Program-made: the position numbers and the translations under genes
NCBI GenBank assembly: GCA_036563245.1
Contig: DATCMU010000033.1
Location: forward strand, 1-18,198
Direction: 5' to 3'
Origin: DATCMU01 sp036563245
Lineage (GTDB): Bacteria > Pseudomonadota > Alphaproteobacteria > Rhizobiales > Devosiaceae
Length of the DNA stretch: 18,198 bases
Shown: positions 7,721 through 13,941 of the stretch, piece after piece
How the letters are laid out: every line of letters begins with the position of its first letter
Numbering within the stretch: position 1 is the first letter of the stretch
Notes under the pieces: model-generated
The model's input: only the letters and a program-made list of their open reading frames with translations
What the model was told of the DNA's origin: nothing
The model's database searches: none

Positions 7721-9013
7721 TCAGCGGTCTTTCCCGGCGGTTTCGGAATCGAGCTGGTCCAACAGGGCGTGCACCCGGTCCGCGTCGGGCAGATGGCGCG
7801 TGCGGGTACAGAAATTGAACGTGATGTGATCGCGGGCCGGCACGTAGGTGCAAAGGTTCGAGCCGGGATGATAGCTGCCGCAGAACACAGGCTCCATCAT
7901 GCCATGCGTGAGGCTGCCATACATGCGGTGCGGGGGCACCAGCGTAAGTACAAGGTGGTAGCCGCCATTGAACCTGAAGAAGCGCTCCGAATAAAGGTAG
8001 GGGAACACGCGCGCGAGACGCCGGTGCATGGCGAACATGGCATTGAGGACGAACTGGGTGCGCGTCAGGTCCTTCTGCTCGACGGCGCTGATCGTTCGGT
8101 CGACGGTACGGATGAAACGAGCCAGATCGCCTTCCACCGGGAATTTCGCTTCCAGCGAACGAACGCGGAAGAAATCGTCGTCGGCATCCCGGCGGTCATC
8201 GTCAAGCATCGTATAGACAGTCTTGATCGCCTTGCGATGAAGCCCTTCGCCGCCCTTGTTCAGGGCATGCATGACCAGGCCGAACATCAGGGCCCGTTGC
8301 CGCACGCCGAGGGCGTTGGCGACGCGGCGAAGTTTCTGGCGTTCGAGCACAAGCGAACGGAAGCCCATTTCCTTGCGCCCCGGCGACATGAGATGAGCGG
8401 CCGCCAGGTGCATCGGGGCGCTGAGCGCGGCCAGGGCGGCATAACCGAATTTTCGGCCCCAGGGCACCTTGTTGGCCGAGGATGACATCACACCGTGACC
8501 GGCGCTGTGCGACCGGGTGAGAAGCGCGGAATCGGCGCCCTCCATGAGCGCATGCGACGACCGCACGAGGAGCATCGACGCCCGGCCCTCGGCATCCGGG
8601 CCATCGCGCCGCACGATGGCCTTGACCCTGAACAGGGGCAGTTCGTCGTCCTCGAAGACCTCCAGTCCGGGTTCGAGCCACTTGTCGGGATAGCCGTCGA
8701 ACTCGTCCACTTCGATGCTGGAGGTCACGGCCTCGAGCATGGCAAGGGGGAATGGCTGGCCCGGCCGGGCGCCCTTGAACCCGTGCGTAAGCTGGGGGGC
8801 GAGCGACACCATTTCCCCCACCAGCTTGATGAGATGGTCGTGATCCAGCCTTTCCTGCGAGAAGGCGGTGAAATAGACCGTGTTGCGCGCCCGGTACAAG
8901 AACCACTGGAAATCGGTGAACAGGGCCTGCGGATCGTCCCTGACCAGGGCTTCGGCATGCGCCAGCGCCTCGGCATGATCTGCGGCAAAAGTCGTCGCGG
9001 TGAAACTTTTCAC
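7721..9013 (-). CDS. Wax ester synthase/diacylglycerol acyltransferase-like protein with variant active-site motif
   Basis: 430 residues from a GTG at 9013, with GGGGAGGGGAC just upstream. The layout follows bacterial WS/DGAT enzymes (condensation-domain fold; acyl-CoA plus alcohol or diglyceride): an N-terminal half with the active-site region RSSHALMEGADS (151-162), a middle hydrophobic segment around 190-210, and a C-terminal half ending in a WS/DGAT-C-like stretch (about 375-425, CTYVPARDHITFNFCTRTR then PDADRV). The canonical HHxxxDG is replaced by S153-H154-A-L-M-E158-G159: the second, catalytic histidine is kept, but the first His is Ser and the Asp is Glu. It may therefore have another acceptor or altered activity. 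Divergent from hemA, with its own promoter. No other lipid-storage gene is in view. Family assignment is by motif and layout. Confidence 0.7.
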   Translation of the reverse strand: MKSFTATTFAADHAEALAHAEALVRDDPQALFTDFQWFLYRARNTVYFTAFSQERLDHDHLIKLVGEMVSLAPQLTHGFKGARPGQPFPLAMLEAVTSSIEVDEFDGYPDKWLEPGLEVFEDDELPLFRVKAIVRRDGPDAEGRASMLLVRSSHALMEGADSALLTRSHSAGHGVMSSSANKVPWGRKFGYAALAALSAPMHLAAAHLMSPGRKEMGFRSLVLERQKLRRVANALGVRQRALMFGLVMHALNKGGEGLHRKAIKTVYTMLDDDRRDADDDFFRVRSLEAKFPVEGDLARFIRTVDRTISAVEQKDLTRTQFVLNAMFAMHRRLARVFPYLYSERFFRFNGGYHLVLTLVPPHRMYGSLTHGMMEPVFCGSYHPGSNLCTYVPARDHITFNFCTRTRHLPDADRVHALLDQLDSETAGKDR

Positions 9014-9042
9014 TGGTGTCCCCTCCCCAGCAAGCCAAGGTC

Positions 9043-9071
9043 ATGCTAACCGTAGCCCAACAACCGTTCAA
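9043..9071 (-). promoter_or_regulatory. Sigma70-like promoter of the WS/DGAT-like gene
   Basis: On the minus strand: -35 TTGAAC (9066-9071), a 17-bp spacer, and -10 TAGCAT (9043-9048), about 30 bp before the GTG start. Each hexamer matches consensus at 4 of 6 positions and the spacing is ideal. Confidence 0.4.
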
Positions 9072-9226
9072 CCAGCCTTATCTGTCATGGTAAGCGCTTG
9101 GGGGATATGCACTTGCACTCGGCGCGCAAGGTTGGGTCCGCGAGCCGGGATGTCGATTGCCCGGCGGCCTTGGGCGGAAATGCCGCGCCTTGCGAAGGCA
9201 CAAATTTGGTCGCGGGCGGGCGCAAA

Positions 9227-9240
9227 TTGACTTATGTCAT
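9227..9240 (+). promoter_or_regulatory. FNR/FixK-like binding box upstream of hemA
   Basis: TTGAC-ttat-GTCAT matches the palindrome TTGAY-N4-RTCAA at 9 of 10 positions. Its centre is about 80 bp before the chosen hemA start. hemA is under FNR/FixK-type oxygen control in several alphaproteobacteria, so the location makes sense. The TTGACT part could instead be read as a -35, but no good -10 follows at 17 bp (ACACGG). Confidence 0.45.
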
Positions 9241-9317
9241 CCCGGCAGGACACGGTTTGCTGTTCACATGCCGGACAGGCGGTTTGGCCGCCGGATGGCG
9301 GGAAGGACCAGATGCGT

Positions 9318-10598
9318 ATGGACTACCGGGGCATATTTGAAGACGCGCTGGACGCGTTGCGTCAGGAAAAGCGGTATCGGGTCTTTGCCGACCTGGAGCG
9401 CATCGCGGGCAGTTTTCCCCGGGCCATATTCCGGGATCCGTCCGACAACGCGCGTGAAATCACCATCTGGTGCTCGAACGACTACCTGGGCATGGGCCAG
9501 CACCCAAAGGTCGTCGCGGCCATGCAGAAGACCGCGGGCATCATGGGCGTGGGCGCGGGCGGCACCCGGAACATTTCCGGCACCAACCGCCCACTGGTGA
9601 TGCTCGAGCGCTCGCTGGCCGACCTGCACCGCAAGGAAGCGGCACTGGTCTTCACGTCCGGGTTCGTGTCCAACGAAGCCGCGATCTCCACGATCGGCCG
9701 CCTGATCCCGGATTGCCTGATTCTTTCCGACCAGCTCAACCATGCCTCCATGATCGCCGGTGTCAGGCAGTCGGGCGTGCAAAAGCAGATCTTCAGGCAC
9801 AACGACATGGCGCACCTGCGCGAGCTGCTGGCGGCGGCGGGCAAGCAGCGCCCGAAGATCATCGTGTTCGAATCGGTCTATTCGATGGACGGCGATGTCG
9901 CCCCGATTGCCGAAATCGCGGACCTTGCCGAGGAATTCGGCGCGCTCACCTATATCGACGAAGTGCACGCGGTGGGCATGTATGGCCCGCGCGGCGGCGG
10001 CATCTGCGACCGCGAGGGGCTGATGGACCGCATCGACATCATCGAGGGCACGCTGGCCAAGGGCTTCGGCGTGATGGGCGGCTACATTACCGCCAATCGC
10101 TCCATCGTGGACGCCGTGCGTTCCTATGCGGCCGAATTCATCTTCACCACCGCGCTCCCCCCGGCGCTGTGCGAAGCCGCCCGCACTTCCATCGAGCACC
10201 TCAAGGTGTCCTCGACCGAGCGCGAGGCCCAGCAGCGCCAGGCGGCGCGCACCAAGCAGGTGCTTCTCGAAGCGGGATTGCCGGTCATGCCGACCGAGAC
10301 GCATATCGTGCCGCTGATGGTGGCCGATGCCCGCGGCTGCAAGGCCGCCAGCGACCTCCTGCTGGAAAAGCACAATATCTACATCCAGCCGATCAACTAC
10401 CCCACGGTGCCCAAGGGCACCGAGCGCCTGCGCATTACACCCACGCCGCTGCACGACGAGTCCATGATCATGGAATTGCGCGACGCGCTGGTGAATGTGT
10501 GGGATACCCTCGAACTGCGCCGCGACATCGACATGTCGGAGATGTCGGCGAGCAAGCTGAATTCGGGCGACCTCACGCTGCCCACCACCGGCGGCTGA
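9318..10598 (+). CDS. hemA: 5-aminolevulinate synthase
   Basis: Pyridoxal-phosphate enzyme that condenses glycine with succinyl-CoA to 5-aminolevulinate, the first step of heme and tetrapyrrole synthesis by the C4 (Shemin) route. 426 residues from the ATG at 9318: MDY- matches the usual ALAS N-terminus and GGAAGGA lies 10 nt upstream; the ATG at 9312 is an alternative but only 4 nt from that site. Family blocks include RVFADLERIAGSFPRA, CSNDYLGMGQHPKV, GVGAGGTRNISGTNRP, LNHASMI, YIDEVHAVGMYG, the lysine block EGTLAKGFGVMGGY (Schiff-base Lys), and RITPTPLH near the end. Together these separate it from the related KBL and BioF enzymes. The last roughly 25 residues form a polar tail. It ends at a strong terminator and has an FNR/FixK-like box upstream, suggesting a single-gene unit responsive to oxygen. 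Confidence 0.96.
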   Translation: MDYRGIFEDALDALRQEKRYRVFADLERIAGSFPRAIFRDPSDNAREITIWCSNDYLGMGQHPKVVAAMQKTAGIMGVGAGGTRNISGTNRPLVMLERSLADLHRKEAALVFTSGFVSNEAAISTIGRLIPDCLILSDQLNHASMIAGVRQSGVQKQIFRHNDMAHLRELLAAAGKQRPKIIVFESVYSMDGDVAPIAEIADLAEEFGALTYIDEVHAVGMYGPRGGGICDREGLMDRIDIIEGTLAKGFGVMGGYITANRSIVDAVRSYAAEFIFTTALPPALCEAARTSIEHLKVSSTEREAQQRQAARTKQVLLEAGLPVMPTETHIVPLMVADARGCKAASDLLLEKHNIYIQPINYPTVPKGTERLRITPTPLHDESMIMELRDALVNVWDTLELRRDIDMSEMSASKLNSGDLTLPTTGG

Positions 10599-10646
10599 TC
10601 CGCACGGGACTGAAATCGCCAGCCGTGCCTGCGCCGGAACATGAAT

Positions 10647-10674
10647 AAAGGGCTGCCCATCGGGCGGCCCTTTT
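10647..10674. terminator. Intrinsic terminator after hemA, shared with the convergent rhodanese gene
   Basis: AAAGGGCTGCCC (10647-10658) pairs over 12 positions (one G-T) with 10662-10673 around a 3-nt loop, ending in TTTT (10671-10674). The left flank AATAAA gives a U-rich tail on the minus strand too, so it can serve the convergent gene as well. Confidence 0.85.
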
Positions 10675-10702
10675 CACGTCATTCACGAGTACCTGGCAGA
10701 GA

Positions 10703-11185
10703 TCAGTTCGCTTGCGTCCAGGGTTCAACGGGCAGGCCGTTGCCAATCCAGCCCGGCACGACGCCGTTTCCGGTCATCCCGCCATAGACGGAATAGACAT
10801 CGGAAAACCCGCGCCTGGCCAGTTCGGCCTGCACGATGCCTGAGCGACGGCTTGACGCGCAGATGAAGGCGATCTGCTTGCCGGGCTCGCTTTGCTGCAG
10901 CTGGCTGATCTTTGCCACGAACTGGGGATCCTGCATGGTGATCGGAACAGCACCGGGGGCGATGCCGGTCTGCTGCCATTCGGCCTCGGTGCGGACATCG
11001 ACCAGTATCAGCTTGCCCTGTTGTTGCAGGGCGTACGCGTCGCGGTCGCTGATATCTGCGCTGCCGGCCAAGGCGGGCATAGCCATGAGAATGGTGAAGG
11101 CAAGCGCCAGCATGGCAAAGGAAAGGTGGACGAGATTGAGGCCCGGGGCGGGTCGGGCAATGGTGAGTGCCTTGGTCTGCTTCAT
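10703..11185 (-). CDS. Exported single-domain rhodanese-like protein
   Basis: 160 residues from the ATG at 11185. An upstream in-frame ATG at 11224 lacks a ribosome site and would add 13 polar residues ahead of the signal. A hydrophobic segment at about 20-37 ends in PALA (37-40), a signal peptide or membrane anchor. Residues about 44-155 are a rhodanese domain: ILVDVRTEAEWQQTG (60-74), the active-site loop FICASSRRS with Cys109 and the C-x4-R spacing to Arg114, and YGGMTGN. Rhodaneses carry sulfur as a cysteine persulfide; single-domain exported forms serve sulfur or redox handling in the periplasm, but the substrate is not readable. It lies after the CDF gene on the same strand, separated by a terminator, and converges with hemA. 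Confidence 0.87.
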   Translation of the reverse strand: MKQTKALTIARPAPGLNLVHLSFAMLALAFTILMAMPALAGSADISDRDAYALQQQGKLILVDVRTEAEWQQTGIAPGAVPITMQDPQFVAKISQLQQSEPGKQIAFICASSRRSGIVQAELARRGFSDVYSVYGGMTGNGVVPGWIGNGLPVEPWTQAN

Positions 11186-11246
11186 TTTCCGGTTACCTGA
11201 CGGTTGGAGGTTTCGCCCGTTCATCTAGGTGCCGGCTTCGCAAGTC

Positions 11247-11275
11247 AAAAGGCACTGCGCGCGAATGTCGCGCAG
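11247..11275 (-). terminator. Intrinsic terminator after the CDF transporter gene
   Basis: CTGCGCG (11255-11261) and CGCGCAG (11269-11275) form a 7-bp stem with a 7-nt loop, 6 nt beyond the CDF stop. On the minus strand a TTTT tract (11247-11250) follows 4 nt later. This separates the CDF gene from the rhodanese gene. Confidence 0.6.
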
Positions 11276-11281
11276 GCGCGG

Positions 11282-12220
11282 TCACGAATGCGCGTGCGAG
11301 AGGTCGCGGCGGCGTGTCAGCCGGTCGGCGCAGGTACCCGATTCGACCTCGACGGTTGCATGATCCAGGCCGTGTGCGTCCGCGAGGCGTTGCTTGATCG
11401 CGGCAACGGCGTCACCGGAATTGCCACCTGGATGGATAGCGGCATGCAGGGTGATCATGCGGCGGCCTTCACTGATCGACCAGATATGGACATGATGCAC
11501 ATCGCTGACGCCGGGAATGCTGGAGACCAGATCCGACGCGATTGCGCGTCCGTCCAGTTCGGCGGGCGCTGCTTCAAGCAGGATGCGTCCGGAGTCCCGC
11601 ACCACGACGAACGCGCTGCGAAGGATGATCACCGCAACCACGACGGAAAGCACGGGGTCGGCCACGGTCCAGCCCCACATGACAATCAGTATGCCCGCGA
11701 CGATGGCCGCGACCGATCCAAGCATGTCGCCCATGACATGAAGCGCTGCGGCCCGGACGTTCAGACTGTCGCCCTCCCCGCCGTGGAGAATGAAGAAAGC
11801 GCCGATATTGACCGCAAGGCCCAGCGCGGCGATGACCAGCATGACCGGCCCGGCAACCTCGACGGGCTGCAACAGGCGCTGCACGGCTTCAACCGTGATC
11901 AACCCGGCGATGGCGAACAAGGCCAGTCCGTTGACGAAGGCGGCGAGAATGGAGAACCGGTCGAAGCCATAGGTGCGCTGCCAATCGGCGGGACGGTGCG
12001 CGAGCAGACCGGCAAGAAAAGCCAGCCCGAGGGCGGCGGTATCGGTGAGCATGTGCCCGGCATCCGCGATCAGCGCCAGGGAGCCCGCGTAGATGCCGCC
12101 AGCGAATTCGACAATCATGAAACCGGCGGTCAAGAGCAGCGCAAGCCCCAGGCGACGCTGACTGGCGTGCGCGGCATGGTCGTGTGAATGGCCAGCGGCG
12201 TGATCGTGTCTGGAAGTCAT
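11282..12220 (-). CDS. Cation diffusion facilitator (CzcD/ZitB-like) zinc/heavy-metal exporter
   Basis: 312 residues, normal CDF length. A His-rich cytoplasmic N-terminus (HDHAAGHSHDHAAH, residues 5-18) precedes six transmembrane helices (about 23-200). Metal-site residues are visible in ADAGHMLTD (His56, Asp60) in helix 2 and HVMGDMLGS (His161, Asp165) in helix 5; the His-Asp/His-Asp set is typical of Zn-preferring members. A soluble C-terminal domain with VSDVHHVHIWSISEG (about 240-254) follows, as in CzcD and ZitB. It should export zinc, perhaps also cobalt or cadmium, by proton antiport in the inner membrane. No clear Shine-Dalgarno precedes the ATG, but the His-rich start is typical. The gene upstream is the FixJ-like regulator, 84 bp away on the same strand, with hairpins between. 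Confidence 0.93.
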   Translation of the reverse strand: MTSRHDHAAGHSHDHAAHASQRRLGLALLLTAGFMIVEFAGGIYAGSLALIADAGHMLTDTAALGLAFLAGLLAHRPADWQRTYGFDRFSILAAFVNGLALFAIAGLITVEAVQRLLQPVEVAGPVMLVIAALGLAVNIGAFFILHGGEGDSLNVRAAALHVMGDMLGSVAAIVAGILIVMWGWTVADPVLSVVVAVIILRSAFVVVRDSGRILLEAAPAELDGRAIASDLVSSIPGVSDVHHVHIWSISEGRRMITLHAAIHPGGNSGDAVAAIKQRLADAHGLDHATVEVESGTCADRLTRRRDLSHAHS

Positions 12221-12237
12221 GCGTGCACGATAACAGA

Positions 12238-12262
12238 ACGGCGGCGAAATTTCCGCCGCCGT
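12238..12262. repeat. Perfect 9-bp hairpin ahead of the CDF gene
   Basis: ACGGCGGCG (12238-12246) and its exact complement (12254-12262) flank a 7-nt AAATTTC loop, 17 nt upstream of the CDF ATG. On the minus strand the stem is followed by TTCTGTTAT. It could end the FixJ-like transcript or be a leader structure near the CDF start site. Confidence 0.5.
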
Positions 12263-12282
12263 AAGGAAATTTTCCGGACGCC

Positions 12283-12298
12283 GGCGGCCGCGGCCGCC
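12283..12298. repeat. 16-bp perfect palindrome after the FixJ-like gene
   Basis: GGCGGCCGCGGCCGCC is its own reverse complement and starts 6 nt beyond the FixJ-like stop. It may be part of a terminator structure together with the hairpin at 12238-12262. No T run follows it directly. Confidence 0.45.
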
Positions 12299-12304
12299 AG
12301 GGTC

Positions 12305-12940
12305 TCAGCTGGTCAGAACGATTCGCATCAGGTCCGCGGTGTTGCGCGCGCCGAGCTTTTCCATCACCCGGGCCCGGTGCACCTCGATCGTACGCGGACT
12401 GATGCCCAGTTCGCGGCCTGCTTCCTTGTTTGACTGCCCATTGGTGATCAGTTCAAGCACCTCGCGTTCCCGGGGGGTGAGCTGATTGAAGCCGCGGATC
12501 TCCACCGGCCGGCGCCCGCCCTGCACGGCGCCCAGATGGACATTGCGACGAAGCGAATCGCGCACCGCCTGAACGAATCGCTCGCTGTCGATGGGTTTGG
12601 TGATCACGTCGGTCGCTCCGTATTTCATCGCGGCCACCGCGGCGTCGATATCCACCGAATCGCTGATCATGAACACCGGAGTGCCTCTGCGCAGCCCCTT
12701 TATCCGGCGCAGGGTGGGGAGCGTGCCGGTCGAGCCCACGACGAGGTTCAGGACCACGACGTCGGGGGGGCGCCGGTCGATCGCGGTGAGGAATTCACTC
12801 AGATCCAGCGAGAAGGCGGTCTGGAAACCCTCAAGCCGGAACAACACGGACAACGCCTCGCACGTGCTCGCGTCGCCATCCACCATATGGATCAGGCGGT
12901 CGCGGTTGATGTAGGAATGGTAGAAGCTCTCGTCGTTCAT
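12305..12940 (-). CDS. FixJ-like response regulator with degenerate receiver (Asn at phospho-acceptor site)
   Basis: 211 residues: a receiver domain (about 15-130) and a LuxR/FixJ-type helix-turn-helix (about 150-208; LTPREREVLELITNGQSNKE then SPRTIEVHRARVMEKLGARN), very close to FixJ output domains. The receiver keeps VDGD (Asp21, Asp23), MISDS (Ser93 at the switch Thr/Ser position) and ITKPID (Lys115). But the site that should hold the phosphorylated Asp reads DVVVLNLVVG, with Asn65 encoded by AAC. It therefore probably cannot be phosphorylated normally and may be constitutive or gated in another way. No FixL-like kinase is adjacent. The ATG is preceded by GAGAGG at 6 nt. The upstream region carries an FNR/FixK-like box. 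Confidence 0.9.
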   Translation of the reverse strand: MNDESFYHSYINRDRLIHMVDGDASTCEALSVLFRLEGFQTAFSLDLSEFLTAIDRRPPDVVVLNLVVGSTGTLPTLRRIKGLRRGTPVFMISDSVDIDAAVAAMKYGATDVITKPIDSERFVQAVRDSLRRNVHLGAVQGGRRPVEIRGFNQLTPREREVLELITNGQSNKEAGRELGISPRTIEVHRARVMEKLGARNTADLMRIVLTS

Positions 12941-13225
12941 ATTCGCCTCTCAAATATACCGTTCAAATCGAAGGAACCGAGGCCGACATCGGCCCGCGAC
13001 ACGCCAGGGAGAAGCGTTCCGCCCACCTGTGCGGACTGCTCTCCGCACAGGCATCGATTCACGGTCGTCAATCAGGTTAACCGCGGCCGAAGACTGCGCC
13101 ATGACGCGGGACCGTCCGAGAAGGAACTACCGTACGCCCGATTACCGATACGATAGGAGTATATACCTAATTTATGGAAATCAACAGGATGGCACACCCA
13201 TCTCGCAAAAAAGTTCGAATCCTGC
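12941..13225. other. Intergenic region upstream of the FixJ-like gene
   Basis: Part of a gene-free stretch of about 380 bp between the FixJ-like gene and mscL. It holds the minus-strand leader of the FixJ-like gene, an AT-rich patch near 13155-13185 with the 8-bp palindrome GTATATAC (13159-13166), and an FNR/FixK-like box. A 33-codon plus-strand reading frame from 13174 lies here but is not supported as a gene. Confidence 0.5.
13171..13184 (-). promoter_or_regulatory. FNR/FixK-like binding box upstream of the FixJ-like gene
   Basis: On the minus strand TTGAT-ttcc-ATAAA matches TTGAT-N4-ATCAA at 9 of 10 positions. It is about 230 nt before the FixJ-like ATG, and a -10-like TATACT (13158-13163) lies 7 nt beyond it on the same strand. 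The distance to that hexamer does not give the classical -41.5 placement, so activation from it is uncertain. Confidence 0.4.
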
Positions 13226-13260
13226 AAAAGAAGCCCGCCCACGTGTCGGTGGACGGGCTT
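13226..13260 (-). terminator. Intrinsic terminator of mscL
   Basis: A 12-position stem with one mismatch, 13231-13242 against 13249-13260, outer part AAGCCCG/CGGGCTT, 6-nt loop. On the minus strand it is followed by CTTTTG. It lies 60 nt after the mscL stop; no T run on the plus side. Confidence 0.8.
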
Positions 13261-13320
13261 CCGGAAGCAGACTAGATTCGTAACCTATTGATATGACGTC
13301 TGGCTAATGCCAGATGGCTC

Positions 13321-13758
13321 CTATTTCCCTTGCCGGAGGGCGTCGCGTATCTCGGTCAGCAGGACTTCTTCCTTTGAGGGAGCGGGCGGAGCGGCAGGCT
13401 TGGCCTCCTCCTTGCGCTTCAAGGAATTAATTCCCTTGACAACCATGAAAAGTGCAAATGCGACGATCAGGAACTTCACCACCGCATTGATGAACAACCC
13501 AATGTTCAAAGTCGGGATACCGGCTTCCTTGGCCGCGGCGATGGTGTTGTAGACTGTCCCCTTGGTATCGGCGAGGGGTATGAACCAGGTGGAGAAATCA
13601 ATGCCGTTCAGGATCAGACCAATGATCGGCATGAACACGTCGTCCACAAGGGAGGAGACTATGGCGCCAAATGCTGCCCCGATGATCACGCCGACCGCAA
13701 GATCGATCATGTTGCCCTTCATCGCGAATTCGCGAAATTCCTTCAACATCCCAGCCAT
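13321..13758 (-). CDS. mscL: Large-conductance mechanosensitive channel MscL
   Basis: A 145-residue inner-membrane channel that opens under high membrane tension to release solutes during osmotic downshock. Start at the ATG at 13758 (MAGMLKEFREFAMKGN), with AGGG 5 nt upstream. The amphipathic N-terminus leads into TM1/pore IDLAVGVIIGAAFGAIVSSL (19-38), a periplasmic loop ending near INAVVKF, TM2 about 90-108, and a charged C-terminal bundle (KRKEEAKPAAPPAPSKEEVL, then LLTEIRDALR). Length and order match the family. It is divergent from the hybrid kinase gene and has its own terminator. The 5' leader has a small hairpin, CACTTC (13788-13793) with GAAGTG (13804-13809), whose loop holds a run of eight A on the plus strand. 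Confidence 0.97.
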   Translation of the reverse strand: MAGMLKEFREFAMKGNMIDLAVGVIIGAAFGAIVSSLVDDVFMPIIGLILNGIDFSTWFIPLADTKGTVYNTIAAAKEAGIPTLNIGLFINAVVKFLIVAFALFMVVKGINSLKRKEEAKPAAPPAPSKEEVLLTEIRDALRQGK

Positions 13759-13839
13759 GGAACCCTGATCCTTTTCCTTTGAGTTCACACTTCGCAAAAA
13801 AAAGAAGTGCAAGGGTGCAAGAATTGCCTGCAATTGCCG

Positions 13840-13852
13840 TGATTGGCAATCA
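13840..13852. repeat. 13-bp palindrome between mscL and the hybrid kinase gene
   Basis: TGATTG-G-CAATCA is a perfect inverted repeat around one base, about 80 bp before mscL and 90 bp before the kinase start. AATTGCC occurs twice just to its left (13822-13828 and 13832-13838), and GGCAAT at 13845-13850 is an inverted partner. It looks like an operator cluster for the divergent pair; the regulator is unknown. Confidence 0.35.
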
Positions 13853-13941
13853 GCTTCAACTGCTGGCCAACGGTTCGACTTGGCGCGTGAGCCCTGAGGG
13901 ACTATTTGAAGCACTTGCCGGAACCGAAAAGGGAAACACCA

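Larger units (their letters stand above)
9014..9317. other. Divergent intergenic region between the acyltransferase gene and hemA
   Basis: About 300 bp holding control elements for both genes: a minus-strand promoter near 9043-9071, an FNR/FixK-like box at 9227-9240, and the hemA ribosome site GGAAGGA at 9301-9307. I see no small gene with a convincing start site in it. Confidence 0.5.

Noticed and set aside
9264..10454. 396-codon minus-strand frame opposite hemA
   Set aside because: Antisense to an unmistakable ALAS; its His/Asp-rich composition is a by-product of hemA codon use.
13214..13226. GTTCGAATCCTGC resembles a tRNA T-arm and could mark a tRNA 3' end or an attachment site
   Set aside because: The flanking bases do not pair into a 5-bp T-stem, there is no acceptor stem or anticodon arm nearby, and no CCA end follows.
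13174..13275. 33-codon plus-strand reading frame with AGGAG 14 nt upstream
   Set aside because: Spacing to the purine run is too long, the frame runs across the mscL terminator stem, and the ATG lies inside the FNR-like box; more likely non-coding.
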